Origin: Albula goreensis
Taxonomy: Eukaryota; Chordata; Actinopteri; Albuliformes; Albulidae
Direction of reading: 5' to 3'
NCBI GenBank assembly: GCA_022829145.1
Contig: CM040763.1
Location: 11,455,141-11,519,140 of the forward strand
DNA: 64,000 nt
Part shown: one piece after another, positions 22,991 through 39,599 of the stretch
Layout of the letters: each line of letters starts with the position of its first letter
Numbering within the stretch: the first letter of the stretch is position 1
Notes under the pieces: model-generated
The model's database searches: none
The model's input: only the letters and a program-made list of their open reading frames with translations
Told to the model about the DNA's origin: nothing
Made by a program: the position numbers and the translations under genes

Positions 22991-23875
22991 CTAATAGATT
23001 TCTATTTGAACTACACATCTTAAGCGGTACTATACACCGTTCTAACGGAAACTTGTTGGTCAATTCGAAATTAAACTTCGTAATTTAATTATTTAAAAAT
23101 TCAGCTGTGCTGATAGAAAGAATGTAGCGGACACTTTTCTCTGCACTGGTAAATAAGATTCATGGTCGGAAGCTTATTCACGGAGAACGAGATCAGCTGT
23201 TACATCCGTCTTACGAAGCAGCAAAAATGATATTGCTTATTTGTTGGCCGTTAGTGTTGGCCAAATCTTCAGAATTTACAAAGAACGAGCGAGGACAATG
23301 TTGTTCTTCTTTGCCGTGCCACCTTTCTGTCCAGTGACATTACATCTTAGAAGAAAATCTATGATGGCATATTGTAAATGTTAAGCTGCTCTTTAAAGTA
23401 CAATACTGTAGTATGAAAAACCAGGGGGATCCGTTGAAACGTTTTTTCTCTTTATTCTACATTAATTTATTAAGTTGCATACTCATGCAAAAATAAATAG
23501 AGCGACACCTTATCGTTTGCACATGCATAAGATATCCGATGGAAATTGTATTCATGAAAAATTACTAAGAATGCTTATATGTATTTTTTTACTATAAGTT
23601 CAGATATGTGTGCTTATTAAAATACATCAATAGATCCCATGTGGCTAAAACTCAATTCTGTATAGTTTTTTAAAAAAATCAAATTAATCAATCAGGTAAT
23701 TCCTTAAGTAGACCATAGTCCAAATGATAGCTGATTCTGCTTTATATAGGATCATCTGTTTAGGCCAAAATATTTAAGGTCACTTTTTTTTAGTAATTCG
23801 TAACATTCAGTTGGTTGTAGTATATCATTTTGACTTGCGTAAATAAATAAGTAATATATTTTCAGTCTCTCACTG

Positions 23876-23889
23876 TGCCACCTAGTGTG
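23876..23889 (-). promoter_or_regulatory. CTCF-like motif, reverse
   Basis: TGCCACCTAGTGTG on the + strand is CACACTAGGTGGCA on the minus strand, one mismatch from the CTCF core CCACTAGGTGGCA. It lies about 1.2 kb upstream of cdkn2a/b exon 1 and faces the forward site at 6462. Confidence 0.35.
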
Positions 23890-24631
23890 TATGTATGAAA
23901 TAAATAGCTATTGACCTAAGCAAGGTACCTTCCTCAGAGAATTAGCCCACAGGAATCTATATATCAAAATGTATCCTTATTTAAATAAGCACGACAAATA
24001 AAGTCTTAAGCTGCAACTCCTTTATGAGAATCTGCTATAAAATTAATAATGGAAAATACAGTAAGTCTATTTCTTTTTTGTCCGTCTTGTTAAATATCCA
24101 GGATATTGATTCAGCTGTAACTGAAGTACTTACAGCTGTTTTAGAATCTGAAAAACGAACACCTGTATTCCTACTCAACCCCCACCAACAGAATTTGAGT
24201 ATATAGAACACACCAGCATCACCGATTAGTAAAAGGCCTGACATTTTGACGCATCAGGTCACTTATCTCAAAGCGTTTGGCTGGACAAAGAATCTATCAT
24301 GCGTAAAAATGGTAGGAAAATAAATCAAACGAAGAATTAAATTTCAAAAATAAACACACTTACAGGTATATAGGCAACTTTAAATTCTAACTGAATGTAA
24401 ATGACTTTTTTAAAGTATAGACCTATACAAAGGAACATTATTATTCTATATAGCTAAATTCTGTTTGCTGTTTGAACTTCCTATGTTGGTTGTCTCTTAA
24501 AACGACATTATAACGTAATTTGTGACAAACAAAAAAACTTGAAGAACCTGTTATTTATTGAATCCCAATTGTATTTTAAATATTATTTCCAAAATCTGTT
24601 GATGGATTCATTATTTAATGTATTGATAGAA

Positions 24632-24658
<27 letters not shown>
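24632..24658. repeat. Poly(T) run, 27 bp
   Basis: Uninterrupted T homopolymer, possibly the reversed A-tail of a retroposed element, although no element body is recognisable beside it. Confidence 0.9.
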
Positions 24659-24662
<4 letters not shown>

Positions 24663-25964
24663 GCGATACACAAAATGTAGCCATTCCAAATGCTTTTTGA
24701 TGACTGCATGTTGGTTATATTGTGTCAAAAACAAAGTCTGTTTACTTTGTGTAAATAGAATGTTAAAAATACAGGAACATATCAATGTTCCATTTTCAAT
24801 CGAATTTAAGGAAGTAGTTTTCTAAACAATAATACAAACATCATATCTCTGTTGCAAAGTAGACATTATTCAGAATACATGTTTCTGCACTAAAACCTTA
24901 GCTATAAAATAAACCATATTTTAAAAAAATACATACTGATTTTGAAACGGCGCTGTGTCCCAGACACAAGCTGAACCGGATTTGAGCTGTGTGCCCTGGG
25001 TTGGTGTGGGTGGGTGGAACTGGCTTGGTCAGGATTTGGAAATCCCCGTGCTCTCCTGATGGCAAGGCCTGAAAAATGTTGCTTAAATCTCAAATAAGCT
25101 TGAGCAAAAAGAATGTGAAGAGGAGTGAATGTCCTCCAATTCAATTGTACACACATAGCCCATCAAGCGTGATTGTAAAGGTTTTAATTTGCTTCTTACA
25201 AGTGTCTGTGATGTTGAAAGCAAGAATGACAGGGCCCTTCCGGTCCACTCCTGTGTGCTAAACAGGCAGGTACTTTCCTTCAGTACATCTACGTAGCAGC
25301 ATGCATGCTGCAGCACACAATACACACAAAGCCTCAATTAAAATGTGTTTTTCTCTATCTAAAATGAAAGCTGAAGTCATGTTCTCTCTCTCTGTCTCTC
25401 TTCCCCCCTCTCTTGCTTGCTCTCTCAGTGTGTGTGTGATTGTAAAAATAACATGGCTGAAAACAATTTGGAGACTGCACCAGTGTTCTTCGAAAGGCAA
25501 ATAAGCTTGGTTATGGCCTTTGTGATCTTGTTGCCCAAGGTATGTTCCTGCATCTATTGTACACAGTAATTATGATGAACTAATTTGTCATTTGATTTAT
25601 ACTCATTCACCAGCCATCACTAATTTGATGACAATACTGTTCTATATAGGTTATAAAATGAAAGCTATTACGGTCTGATAACAGTGACCTTGATGTCAGC
25701 ATTAATATTTTTGTATTTTATATTTTAGTGATAATGTTTTATTTCAATTGCCATGGAATTGTGTTCTGTACATGAATGTATTCTGTAACATGACTTACAG
25801 TCAGTATTTGTGTTGTATTGGAAATGTCTGTCTGAATTATTTACCATCATTTTCAACAGTCTGTCATAGGCAGTGGTTAAGTGGAATCATTGGCAAAATG
25901 GAGTTCTAGTTTAATTCAACAATGACTATAATAATTAACATTTCCCAGGGAATGATTTCTATCA

Positions 25965-26006
25965 TTCACTTTCCAGACATACACTCTTATCCAGGGTGAC
26001 TTATAC
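25965..26006. mobile_element. Fragment of a common fish repeat (second copy)
   Basis: CAGACATACACTCTTATCCA then GGGTGACTTATACA is a diverged copy of the same TTATCC(A)AGNGYGACTTACA text seen at 19361. Confidence 0.45.
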
Positions 26007-29000
26007 ATAGCTTATACTTGACATGGTGACCAATTATAAAGATGCATGTTTTGACCAAATTAATCTTAAGTACCATACTGAAGAGGACAACAGAAGGACC
26101 CCATCATGATATTCAGCCTGCAACCCTTAAACAGCCATTTTAAAATACTTTGTCCCATGTTCAGCAAGGTAAATTTTCGTTAAGTCACAGATTTTTTTCT
26201 TTAGATGTGTTTGTGTTTTTCAATACTGGGAATATAGTACTGATAACGATATGTTTTTAAATGAGGCTCATGTCACATTCTTATGTACGCTGCAGAAAAA
26301 GACAAATGTAAAGCAGCCTTAGCTTGAGATACTATGAAAACTTTGAAATGTATGACAAGAGCTGTGCTGGTAGCAAACAAGGCCGTTGCTATCTTGGCTG
26401 AGTACGCTTAATGCTTGAATGTCATCAGACAAATGAGATGCAGAGCTCAGGGGCTACTCAGTGAGTCATTAGCTTCTAGCCCATGCTACTACTGTTATTC
26501 TGCACAGATGAAAGGGGTGGGGTTGCTGCGCTATCAGGCTCTTATGGAGGGTTTCTGACTCAGCTTTTCATAGCATGTATTTGGATTACATCAATATTCT
26601 CCTGAATGAAAGCCCCCTCAGCCTCTCACTGCCATCACTGCCTCCCCCGCACTGCTATAAATACTACTGGTACTTGGAAAATAGGATGAGGGGGAAGGGG
26701 ATTCTGTGTAAGCTAATGGTCCACAATGAAAAGGAAGTCTGGGACAACCTGTATAATTAAACTTTCTCCATGTTTGTATCACTGATTTACTGGTTGAAAT
26801 GCTATGAGTTCAACAGTTTTGAGGATTGAACTTGTGCCCTTATCATTTGTTCCAATGAGCAACACATAGCCCTCTCAACCCTCTTCAAAGTTCCATTTGA
26901 TATGATGTAATATTACAATGTGACCCTGTCTTATTTTCTACTGTGCCCTTCCTTCCTGTTATTCCTGTTCTTCCCTAATTCTTGGGCAATAACTAAACCT
27001 TTCTGAGATTGGTGTCACACTGTACTTGGCAAGAGAACTGGCCTTTCCACAGAAGCATGTAGTGTAGTCTATGACAAGGCCACAGTCAGGGACAAGGCCC
27101 TGCAGTCGCACCATCTCCACCTACGTCAGGGCAAAAGAACCCTCCAGGCATTCCTGACAGCTGCTGGCAATTATATATTGGGTTTGACTCATCACTGCCA
27201 ATGCTGTGCTAGATCTGATACGCCCTAGCTGTTTTCCTTACTATTTTTAGTATATATACAATACTCAGGCACCACAAAATGCAATTGTGATACAAGCTGG
27301 CAATGGGGATTTTTTTCCTAATGATTTACTACACAGTCTCAGCCAGTTATATCCCTTTTATAGCATACAGAGTTCAAAATAATATTTAATGTAAATGTAA
27401 CAGAAGTAGCCAGTGGCATTGGACAATTGTTTACCCATGTCAAGTTGTAGTCCAAAAGTGAATATTAATCTAGATGATTGATGGCATGAATAAATGACGG
27501 GGAGATGAAAGTCAATTAATTAAGTAGCCAAATGTGGGGGAAAACACGTAAACACATACAGATTGAATGAAGAAATTTAACACTGGTGTCCAAAGTGAAA
27601 AAAAAAAAAACTCATTGTGGTAAGTCATACCCAATAGAGAGAATGCACACCAATCTCCTATCCAACTTATCCCAAAATAGCAGGATTCTGAATCTGTACA
27701 AGGTGTACACACTGGACATTAGTCATAGGAGTTTATGATGGTGTAAACAGCTCAATATTGGTGTAGATAAAATTCTAGAAGAACATGTGTTTATATTACA
27801 GACCATTTAGTAGTCAGAAATGGCAGCACTGAGGGTTATAGTTCTTGAGAATCCTCTATTTATAGAAATCGGAAATGGTTGGTTAACTCATTTAGGCAGC
27901 ATCAAAGAGGTCCAGATTCTGAGAAATGGCAAACGTGCCAAGTCAGATAAGGGATTCAAATAATTTACGCACATGATAGCAGTTTGCTGCAGCAACAGAC
28001 AAAGACATTTCATTCACCTCTTACCTCAGGAGATCTGAGCAGCAAGTAGCACATACACATGGGCATAAAGTCATTCTGATATGAGGCCAGAAAATGGCGG
28101 CCTGCTCACTCTGATGCAATTGAAGGGATAGATAGAAATCAGTCTGACAGAAGCATGTGAAGCCTCTGGTGGCAATGAAAACACTCCAGTGTCCCATGTG
28201 AGCTTTTGCTCACTGCCACAGTCAGAAAGAAAGTGTTTAATTACTTAAAATATTATATATAATATATGGACCATAACCAACTTGCAGTATGGATAAACCC
28301 TTAAAGGATATGGCACAGATGGATTTGGCACTATGTTAGCCCCATTTGGCCCATAGTCTAACACACACGTTCCTACTCATATCAAAATGTCAATGCATAA
28401 ATCCCACATCATTCTGCAATGTAGCTGTCATTCATTCATCAGCCACCTCATAACTGCGTAGCAGGGACAAACCTTGTGCACCTGGTGTGTGCCGTAAATA
28501 AATTACTGTCTTTAACAATGCTCAATTATTTGTATTTTTCTTAATTAATGATCATGGTAGTTAATAATTGTTATTGATTCTATTTAATGAAATATCTATT
28601 CTTACTCCCATAATTCAGAGAATCATTGTCCTCTCAGCCAAATAACCCTGTAAGAATGGAATTAGTTCATATGCCATACCAAATACCATCATTAGATAAA
28701 TAAAAGTACCTTTTGAAATATTTTGTGATGCAATGTGCCCATGATAACAGCTTGAACTCCTTCATCACAAACAGACAGACATTGTGAGTCTAAAATAGGC
28801 CAGGGCGAAACCTACAGACAGACTGAATGAGTCATACCCAGACACCCTTGCCATAAACTAGACATGACCATTTCCCGCTCACCTTATACGGTCATGTTAT
28901 TGTCATTTATTTATTTATCTTCGATTGGAACATTCCAACAATGCGAAACATTCATTTTAATTAGGAAAGGACACATGTGTGTATATACGCAAAATGCCTT

Positions 29001-31680
29001 TCGTGTTTTCCATAGTTTCTAAAAAAATGTGCAGATCAATGGAAATGATATTAAACACACATACCACAGAAATGCTCTTAGTGCTTCACTGTCTGACTGC
29101 CTTCTCAAGGTCACCCAAAGGCTAGGCAGTTAAAACATCTCCCTTTGTTTTACACAACAGTACCTCAGAAAATGCTTCAGTCTTCCAAAACAACATTTAC
29201 AACTACTTAGCATAGTAAGGCTCAAGTGTTGACAAAAGAATCCTTTCCAGTAAGACGTATGGTGATTATGATGCTTCTCATGTTTTTATTTTGAAAATAT
29301 CATTTTTACATTGGAAAGTGTGGTCTGAAACCAGCAACTCCCATTCCATATCCCACCATATGTCTTGTTATGTGATTACACAGATGTTATTGGTATAACC
29401 TGATTTTAGCAGAAAAGTTAGTGGTATGAGTTATGTGATCATTAGCTGAAACTTCATGAGGTACAACCAAAGAACCGAACAAAGCCTTATTCTTACCATG
29501 CACTCATCCAGCCAAGATTGGAATCTTCATGCAAAAGATTTTGAGGGTATATATCACCTGCACAAAGCAAATACATGAGGTGCTGCTGCCAGCAGGTATA
29601 AATATTGAAATGAGACTGCAAGCGTTAGCAAGCCTTTCCATTATGTATGTTTACCTGGGCAGCATTCACTTAACATTGGGAGCTGACATAATGTTGGTAT
29701 TGTTATAAAAACTTATTTCCACCTCTCAAACACACAGAGGGGAACTTCAGTATTGTTTAAAAATGCATAGCTGTATCTGCACCTTGGTTATATAAATAGT
29801 TCAGCCAAATACTGTATTTAAATACTTTATTCATAATATTATTTACTATAAATTTGTTCAAATTACATATTTTTAACAAGAACAAGGGCCATTTTAAATT
29901 TTAGTGCCACACCATTGTATCAAAAAAGAATCTAAAATATTTCGCTTTTTATATGATCGGACCCATATCAAATTAACATTCAACACAAATTGTTTTTCAG
30001 CTGTAAAGAAACTAGCCTCCGCGAATAAAGGTCTCCTAGATTCTTTTAAGGCAGCAGATCGAAAAACTGTGCCGCCTTGATCTCATGACATCACACACAC
30101 ATGATATCATAAAGAACAATGGGGCGTCTGTGAGCCAATCTCAGGCAACAAGCCTTGGCTGTTCCGCCTCTGAATCAGCCCTCCTTTCCATAGGGTCGGG
30201 CCTGAAACTGTTATCCAGTCACATGCGCACAGATCAACACCCAGTCAGTCTCCCCGCCCTCAGGCTACCCACAGTAACTCATGCTCAGCTTTACAGATGC
30301 CGCTCTGCAGTTTCCCCTATTCAGTCTCTTAAGTGCTGCCTGTGGTCTGCATGCAAATGCTTGTGGAGGGCTTTTGTATTTTTCTTTTGCAGATGGAAAA
30401 TGTGTTTGTTTTTGTTGTTGCGCAACAAAAATATTTGCATTGTCTTGTAGTGCAGTTAATTGGTTGTGTAGGTGGTCACCCTGAATCATAACCATTATTA
30501 TTTACTCTCGTGTGAAGGTATTCATCTGCATTGTGTAATTTATACCAAAAAAGAATTTTTTCTAAGTATCTGATAATCCCTTCTAGAATGTGTTTGGAGA
30601 ACATTTCGATGTGCTGAGTATTTCTATATCAATATGTGTGGTTTGATGTCAGCACCATGGACAGACCCTGACTATTACATTCACTACAAGCATGATTATT
30701 CTGCTTTACATATGAAATACATATATTATGTGTCATTAACATACTGCATGTTTCCTTGTTTTTCTTATTGTGAGCAAAACTTTTTATTTACACTTTTCCA
30801 GTGTAAATACACTTTTCTTTCTACCAAGTCACATACCCATCAATAACTAAAAGGAATATGTATGTATATATAATATATTTATTTATATATATATATTTTT
30901 TTTTTTTCTTTTAACAGAATAACTGTAAATGTTTTCAAAAATCTGTCATATATAAAAGTTTCGAGAAATGTGTATCTTGAGAAAGCTGCATCTAGAATAC
31001 TATTTAGATTTTTCAAAGCCTTGGTGGTGACATAATTATTCCACTTGTTGTACGGTCATTGACTCTTACTGAGTTGTTTGTGTCTGTAACGGAACAGTAA
31101 CGTCTCCTGGGTCAGCTCCGCCTGTGCTGCGTTGACCTGAATACCTGCACTACTGCAGGACGATTGAAGCAATAAAGATAAAAAGGAGAAACATGATACA
31201 GCTTGTGGCCAGACACTAAAGTAAATATCAGCACAGTAACAGTATTGTCAAGATAAAGGGGCTTTTTGGGAATATATATCCGATGCTAGCCACAGGTATG
31301 CAAGCAACCATAATTTTCTTTTTTTCCTCGGACTGGGCCAAGGGGAGAACAAAGTGATGCTGTGGAGCAGGGCTGTCAAAGTCCTTAGTTAAGCAGTGTG
31401 GGAGGAGGAGGCGGCATACAGGTGTCCATTTATGAACATTGTTTATCACAAGTCCTTAATCTAGTCAAGACTATACAGTGTTGAATGACACAAAGGACTA
31501 CTATGCTTCACATTCCAAAAATGTTACTGTTCTCCATCAGTTGGTAATAGAACCCAATTGTAAATTCTGGCAGACTAAGCTGTTCTTTGTTAGGGTGATA
31601 CAAATAATGTTTATGATTTGAAGCAGTATTTTTTTTTGTTGGGGGGCATTTATCAAGCATGAAATATAAACAGGTTGTGG
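26007..31680. other. Gene desert, second part
   Basis: No recognisable gene. The segment at about 30115-30400 is more GC-balanced, with GAGCCAATCTCAGGCAACAA and ATGCAAAT (octamer-like) text, and could be regulatory. An AT/T-rich simple tract lies at 30863-30909. Confidence 0.5.
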
Positions 31681-31733
31681 TTTTTATTTATTATTATTAT
31701 TATTATTTATTATTAATTATTTATTTCTTCATA
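31681..31733. repeat. (TTA)n-rich tract
   Basis: Imperfect run of TTA and TTTA units following a G-rich hexamer run near 31641. Confidence 0.85.
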
Positions 31734-32937
31734 TATGCATTTAGGGTTCCAAATAAAATCAAATCCACTTCTTATCCCTAAGTCTTTGTGTATCTCTTTC
31801 AAAATGTTTCCTTCTTTCATAGTTCAATAAAAGTCCTGTTTTGTATGAAAAAGGACAATATTATGAGAACATTTTACTCACTTTTGTTCCTGCACCGTTC
31901 ATTCAGCCCTGGGTTTTTCGGTATTTTCAAATTTTTTCTGGTGACATATTGTTTAGGTTTTGAATCCAAAAAATCTGGCATTGTATGTTTGTTTCTCTTG
32001 TACTCAGTATCAACTCAAGACACTGAATTTGTATTTAAACAACATAAGTGGTACATTTTTTTTGTAAGGAAATCTTTCTCTGGCAGGATCCACCCTATCC
32101 CTTTTTCTAAACTGTTGTTGCCAAATTGGGCAAACTGATGCATGTGGGTAGCATTTCTGCTTTCTCATTGCTCAACATTATCTGCTGGCATTCAGTGAAG
32201 AGGGCCTATTACATTAAGCAGGAAGCAAAGGAAATTAAATGAGGCAAGAAAAGAAACCAGGAAAAGCATATTGATTAGGTGCATTATACATTACTCCAGT
32301 AATATATTACACACAACTTTTAACACACAACTAAATATACACATAGCACATATACCCTTGAAGCCTCTTGGAAATTCTGTAATGTTATAGAAATACATGA
32401 TGTCAAGATAGATGTCCACAATACAAAGTAATAATCGTTTTGATACTCATCACAGATGTCTGGCTGGTGTTACTTTTTCTCTCTGTTGGGTACAGCTTCC
32501 TTCAAGGGTTCAGGAGGTTAAGGTTAATTTCCCCTTCAATAAAACTGGCCACATATGTTTACTGAGCATAGCATACTGTAGGTCTTCCTGGGCAGGAAGC
32601 CTTTTTCTTTGCCGTGAGTGCATAATTGAGCCCTGGCGGATGACTCATCGGAACATGTGGTTTAGCAGTATCCTGGAGAGAGAGTTGACAGAGCTCACGA
32701 GAAGTGCAAGCTGTCATTGTGAGCTCAGGCAAAGCAACTCCTCACATAAAAGAAGGAAAAAATGAATTAAGACAAGGACCTCTGAGCCTTTTCATGTCAA
32801 GGCCCCCTACGTAAGAAAAAACCCTGCCTTAGGACCCAACTCAACATAATCAGTGCGACAATTCAGAAACTCAGAATAATCACTTTAGACACCTGTTTGG
32901 AAACCCCCAAAATCAAGTTCAGAGGCTAACAAATTGA
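31734..32937. other. Non-coding spacer
   Basis: Two open frames of 116-117 codons (31788-32138 and 32412-32765) lack any recognisable domain or splice context. GAGCCTTTTCATGTCAAGGC followed by CCCCTA near 32789-32813 resembles an edge seen in many fish repeats, but no partner end was found. Confidence 0.45.
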
Positions 32938-32959
32938 CAACAACAACAACAACAACAAC

Positions 32960-33001
<42 letters not shown>

Positions 33002-33003
33002 TA
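32938..33003. repeat. (CAA)n(TAA)n microsatellite
   Basis: Eight CAA units run directly into about thirteen ATA/TAA units. Confidence 0.95.

Positions 33004-35644
<2,641 letters not shown>

Positions 35645-35686
<42 letters not shown>
35645..35686. repeat. (CA)n microsatellite
   Basis: Twenty-one CA units, preceded by interrupted CA text from 35623. Confidence 0.95.
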
Positions 35687-35688
<2 letters not shown>

Positions 35689-36960
35689 ACAAATGGTTGT
35701 AGAACCATCTGGCACTAGACTTATTTCACTCAGCGACTCACTCACTCAGGTCTGAATTTATCTCTTAGTTACTTTCCACAAGCAAAAGCCTTTTGGCACC
35801 GTTTAAACAGACATGCAGAATCTGTGAACAGTGAACACAGAACGGTGATTTATAATGCTGAATAACACATGAATATAAGCAAAATCATTATGTGTGTGAC
35901 CAAAACAAATGAATAGTTCAGTGGATGTATATGGATAATTCAGAATAATTACCTGTGATCAATAATTAATACAAATATTATTAATAATAATCATTAATAT
36001 TAATACAAATATTGTATTTCATATATGAGTAATATAAATTTCCATCACATCACCTTAAATCAACCCTAAACCTAACCCTAATCTTAACTGAGCAAATATA
36101 ACTGACTGCTACATTGCAGTTTGGGGACGAGTATCTCAAAACATATTCCTTTCTGTTTCTTCATTAACCAGTGTGCCATTTAATTGCATAAACCATGGCA
36201 GTTTGTAATTCAATTAACCTTAATTATTTAATTCTGTGCAGTACACCAGAGAACAGTTGAATACAATCAAAGTAATCATAACATTGAATACTGGCACACT
36301 TGTAACTTTAACAGGGAAATTATCCTGTTATTTGGTACAAGCCTTATGCCTGAAATGCCAGAAAATCAATGCATTTTCATGAGCATTTAAAAGCTGCAGA
36401 TTCTATATAAATAACTCTATTTTTACATTCTCAGCATGTCTTGGGTTCAGGCAGGGAGAGTAAATTTATTCACATTTAATGTTTAAGTAATCTTTGGTTA
36501 TAGACAAACGCAGCACAATTGTGTGATGTAAAGGGAAATAATATGCAACAGCAAGATAAAACTGAGAAAGAGATTAGAGCCAGATGGTTATGGATGATTC
36601 AGATAAACAATAGCTTCACTTATAATCAATCAAAATAAATGCAAAGTGCAATGATCATTTTAAAGATATGATCTTTGCCTTCCCCATTTCATGCTCACCA
36701 GCTGCAGCTGCATGCATGCATGTTCATGCTCCCATGTCTACGTGTTTGTGTTTTTGCGTGTAATTGTGTTCTGGGTTTAGTATGCGTGCTTCTCTGTGTG
36801 AATTAGTATGTGTGCATTTTGTTATGGTAGAGGTTGTGCACAACTGTCTATGTTTCTATGCACACTTTTGTATGCACATTGATCTGTGCTAATGTGTTTG
36901 TCATTGCTTGTGCATGTGTGAGACAGTGAGGATGTGCTGCATTGGCTGAATCTGTTTGTC
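35687..36960. other. Non-coding spacer
   Basis: AT-rich, turning TG-rich from about 36700. Short telomere-like text at 36061 is annotated separately. Confidence 0.5.
36061..36088. repeat. Short interstitial telomere-like sequence
   Basis: AACCCTAAACCTAACCCTAA followed by TCTTAAC resembles three or four degenerate CCCTAA units. Too short to call a fusion relic. Confidence 0.45.
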
Positions 36961-36988
36961 TGTGCATGTGCATGTGCATGTGCATGTG
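36961..36988. repeat. (TGTGCA)n simple repeat
   Basis: About four and a half hexamer units inside a TG-rich tract that extends roughly 36690-37060. Confidence 0.85.
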
Positions 36989-38018
36989 AGGGAGACGGTG
37001 GGGGTGCATGCTTTCATGCACGCATCTGCACACACCAGCGTGTGCGTGTGCATACGTGTCTGACAGTTGATGGCTGGCAGCCTCATTCTTTTGCTCTTGC
37101 GCGTCTCAGTGTGATAAGGAATTGGTGGTCTTCTCATTGGCCAGAACCCCCCACCTCCCCCCACCCCCAACCACGGTTTGATGCAGGCGTTTACCCATGC
37201 AGCCCAACCCCCCTCATCTCCCCTCTCCCCCCAAGCACAGATCATGAGCCACTGAGCCGTGAGAGAGGGACACAACCCTGTCACAGTGTCACACGTTGCT
37301 CTCGCCCTCTGAGTTCCCAGAGTGACGGCTCCTGGAATGGCCGTCGCCGCTGCGTGCGTAAATCACTCTGGCGGCCGTTTCAGGGGACGCTTCCGCAGTG
37401 ACTCACAGCCCAGCACGTGCTTCAACTGTGGAAACAGAAATCGTTTCACAAAGGTAAAATATAAAATCACTCCCCAGGAGGACTGAGCAATGCCAATCCC
37501 CTCCGGAACAAATCTCAGCCCTGACTGTGAAATACGCTATTCCCTCTCTGTTCCTGTGAATTGTTTATGTTGTGTTCTTTGGATGGTAGAAGAACGGAGA
37601 CTTGGTGCAATCTGCTTTCTCAGCTAACGCTGGGTGATTCCAATTATGCCGTAGCACTAGCTGCTGTACATCCTTTTCCGCTCCCAGGAAATTATGTTTG
37701 GATATGTTTAATTATTAGCGCACTTGAAAGTGCTTCAGTCTACAGTTGGTGTATCATGAGTGAACTGATGTAGTTTACTGATGTAGTTTACTTTTAGTGT
37801 TGATGTGCTGGTCTTTGTCTTTGTGACTAGGTGCCAGATTGCAAGATCATGTTAGATGTTTTATTTGGATGTCCAGTTCTGTTTCATATCATTCTTGGGT
37901 TACTGCTTTCAGTGCTTCAGTGTCTATGTTTCTCATGACTGTAAGTTAATAATGAAGGCAAGGATACCAAGTGAGTAGAATTTGCACTAAATATAGCCTT
38001 CTCCTTGAGGTTTCTCTA

Positions 38019-38031
38019 CCACTAGATGGCA
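38019..38031 (+). promoter_or_regulatory. CTCF-like motif, forward
   Basis: CCACTAGATGGCA fits the CTCF core consensus allowing A/G and G/T at the variable sites. Binding is not shown. Confidence 0.35.
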
Positions 38032-39599
38032 ACCTAAAGGAGGAAATCTGAATGGAATTAGTCCTATTCCTGCCATAAAACACACCACACAGTATGTGCT
38101 CCTACATTTAACAGATGATTTGTAATAGTTGTAGGGCCGTATTTTTGTGAGGCAGATTTTCTCTCTCTTGTTCGCCCTGTTGTTTCCATTATGCAATTTT
38201 AGCCAAGATCAATGCCTGTGTTGTATTTCTTAATTAAACATTTAATTAGCGAAAATTCCATTTTCCCTTTTCAACTGAAGTTGTTCACGATTACCCAGAA
38301 ACACCCTCAGAAACATTTTTACTGTAGGACTGTATAGAAATGTCTGTAAAATTGTAATTAATCACAATAAATAAAATTATTTGATGGGTTATACAACTTG
38401 ATGGCAAACGAAACTGTGAACTGTCCATTAAATATCTGTATACATGTGTATATCTTACAGATAGCGATTCATGTTTCCACACCCTTCTGGCTTGGGCATC
38501 AGCAATAATACAATCCTTTTAGACAGCGGAAATTATACAAAGAATATAACAAAGCATTAATGTACAAGTATAACATTATACACATCTTCCTCTATCTTTG
38601 TTCAAATATCATTCAATTAATTCTGAATATATGATTCTGAAGTAAATATACTCATATTAAGTATGCTGTGATGTATGAAATATTGCATTCACATTTTAAA
38701 TAATTTGGTTGTGATAGTTAAGAATATCCTGTCTATAACTATAGCTCTAAGTATTCTGTCTAGGTGTGTGATGACTGCAACATCATTGGCACTTTACCAT
38801 TCCAGCTGTGACTCATCTGAGTGTTCTGACTGCATTAAAAGATGCCCAAACACCCAGCTGATCTGACTGTTTGAGCAGTTAAACATGCCACAGTGTGATT
38901 TGTCAGTGTGATTTGCATAAGTGGGTGAAATGAAACCCAATTTGGCACAGGTCCCTACATGTCAATTTCTACCCCTCTACTCTTTAGGCTATGGCTGTAC
39001 AAATTAATCTAGCCTTGGCTAAAAACGCTGCTACATTTGGAAGGTGACTCTGGTGGACGCTAGGTGGAGTCAGGCCTGTTGTTGTGTGCGGCTCTGGATG
39101 TCTTCATTGCGGCTGGCATTGTGAAATATCCAGGGTGCTTCATTAAGAGCTCATTTCTGGAGACTGACAGAGCCTGCCTGCAGACATTTCATACATGAAA
39201 TCCCTCATTTCCTGACTTCAAGTGTGAATAATGGAATCATTTGACACAGCAGATATTCGTGCCACGTGTGTCACTGAGGAGATTTATCCCTAATGCCTGA
39301 GAGACGCTGGTTTGTATCTCCAAAGGCTGTCGCAGCAGGCACAGACCATAACGTAAGGGATCAACACCTTCACTTTCAACTCGTGGTATTTATGTAGCAT
39401 TGTAGATTCTACAACCAAAGCGCAAATGGATGCTACAGTCTGAATCTATCATATTTAAACGCAGCTAGTGTTGCATTTTATTGCCATTAAAATGTGTTTT
39501 GAAGCAATATTTCTATTACTGTGTCACTTAGTTGTTGACTCAACCCTGATACCTACGACTGACACATTTTCTCGTCTGCCTGTTGTTTACCCCTCATCT

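Larger units (their letters stand above)
22991..25964. other. Gene desert, first part
   Basis: AT-rich sequence with no recognised exon. A GC-richer island at about 24940-25070 stands out but has no identifiable frame. Separate entries cover the CTCF-like site at 23876 and the T-run at 24632. Confidence 0.5.

Noticed and set aside
30085-30450. 121-codon + frame
   Set aside because: Composition is ordinary and an alternative open frame overlaps. The DNA looks more like a non-coding regulatory block.
31788-32765. Two frames of 116-117 codons
   Set aside because: No domain, no splice signals in agreement, and AT-rich hydrophobic translation typical of chance frames.
36934-37401. 155-codon + frame and overlapping 127-codon minus frame
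   Set aside because: The first third is CACACA-type low-complexity translation of TG repeats, both strands are open at once, and no domain or splice context is visible.
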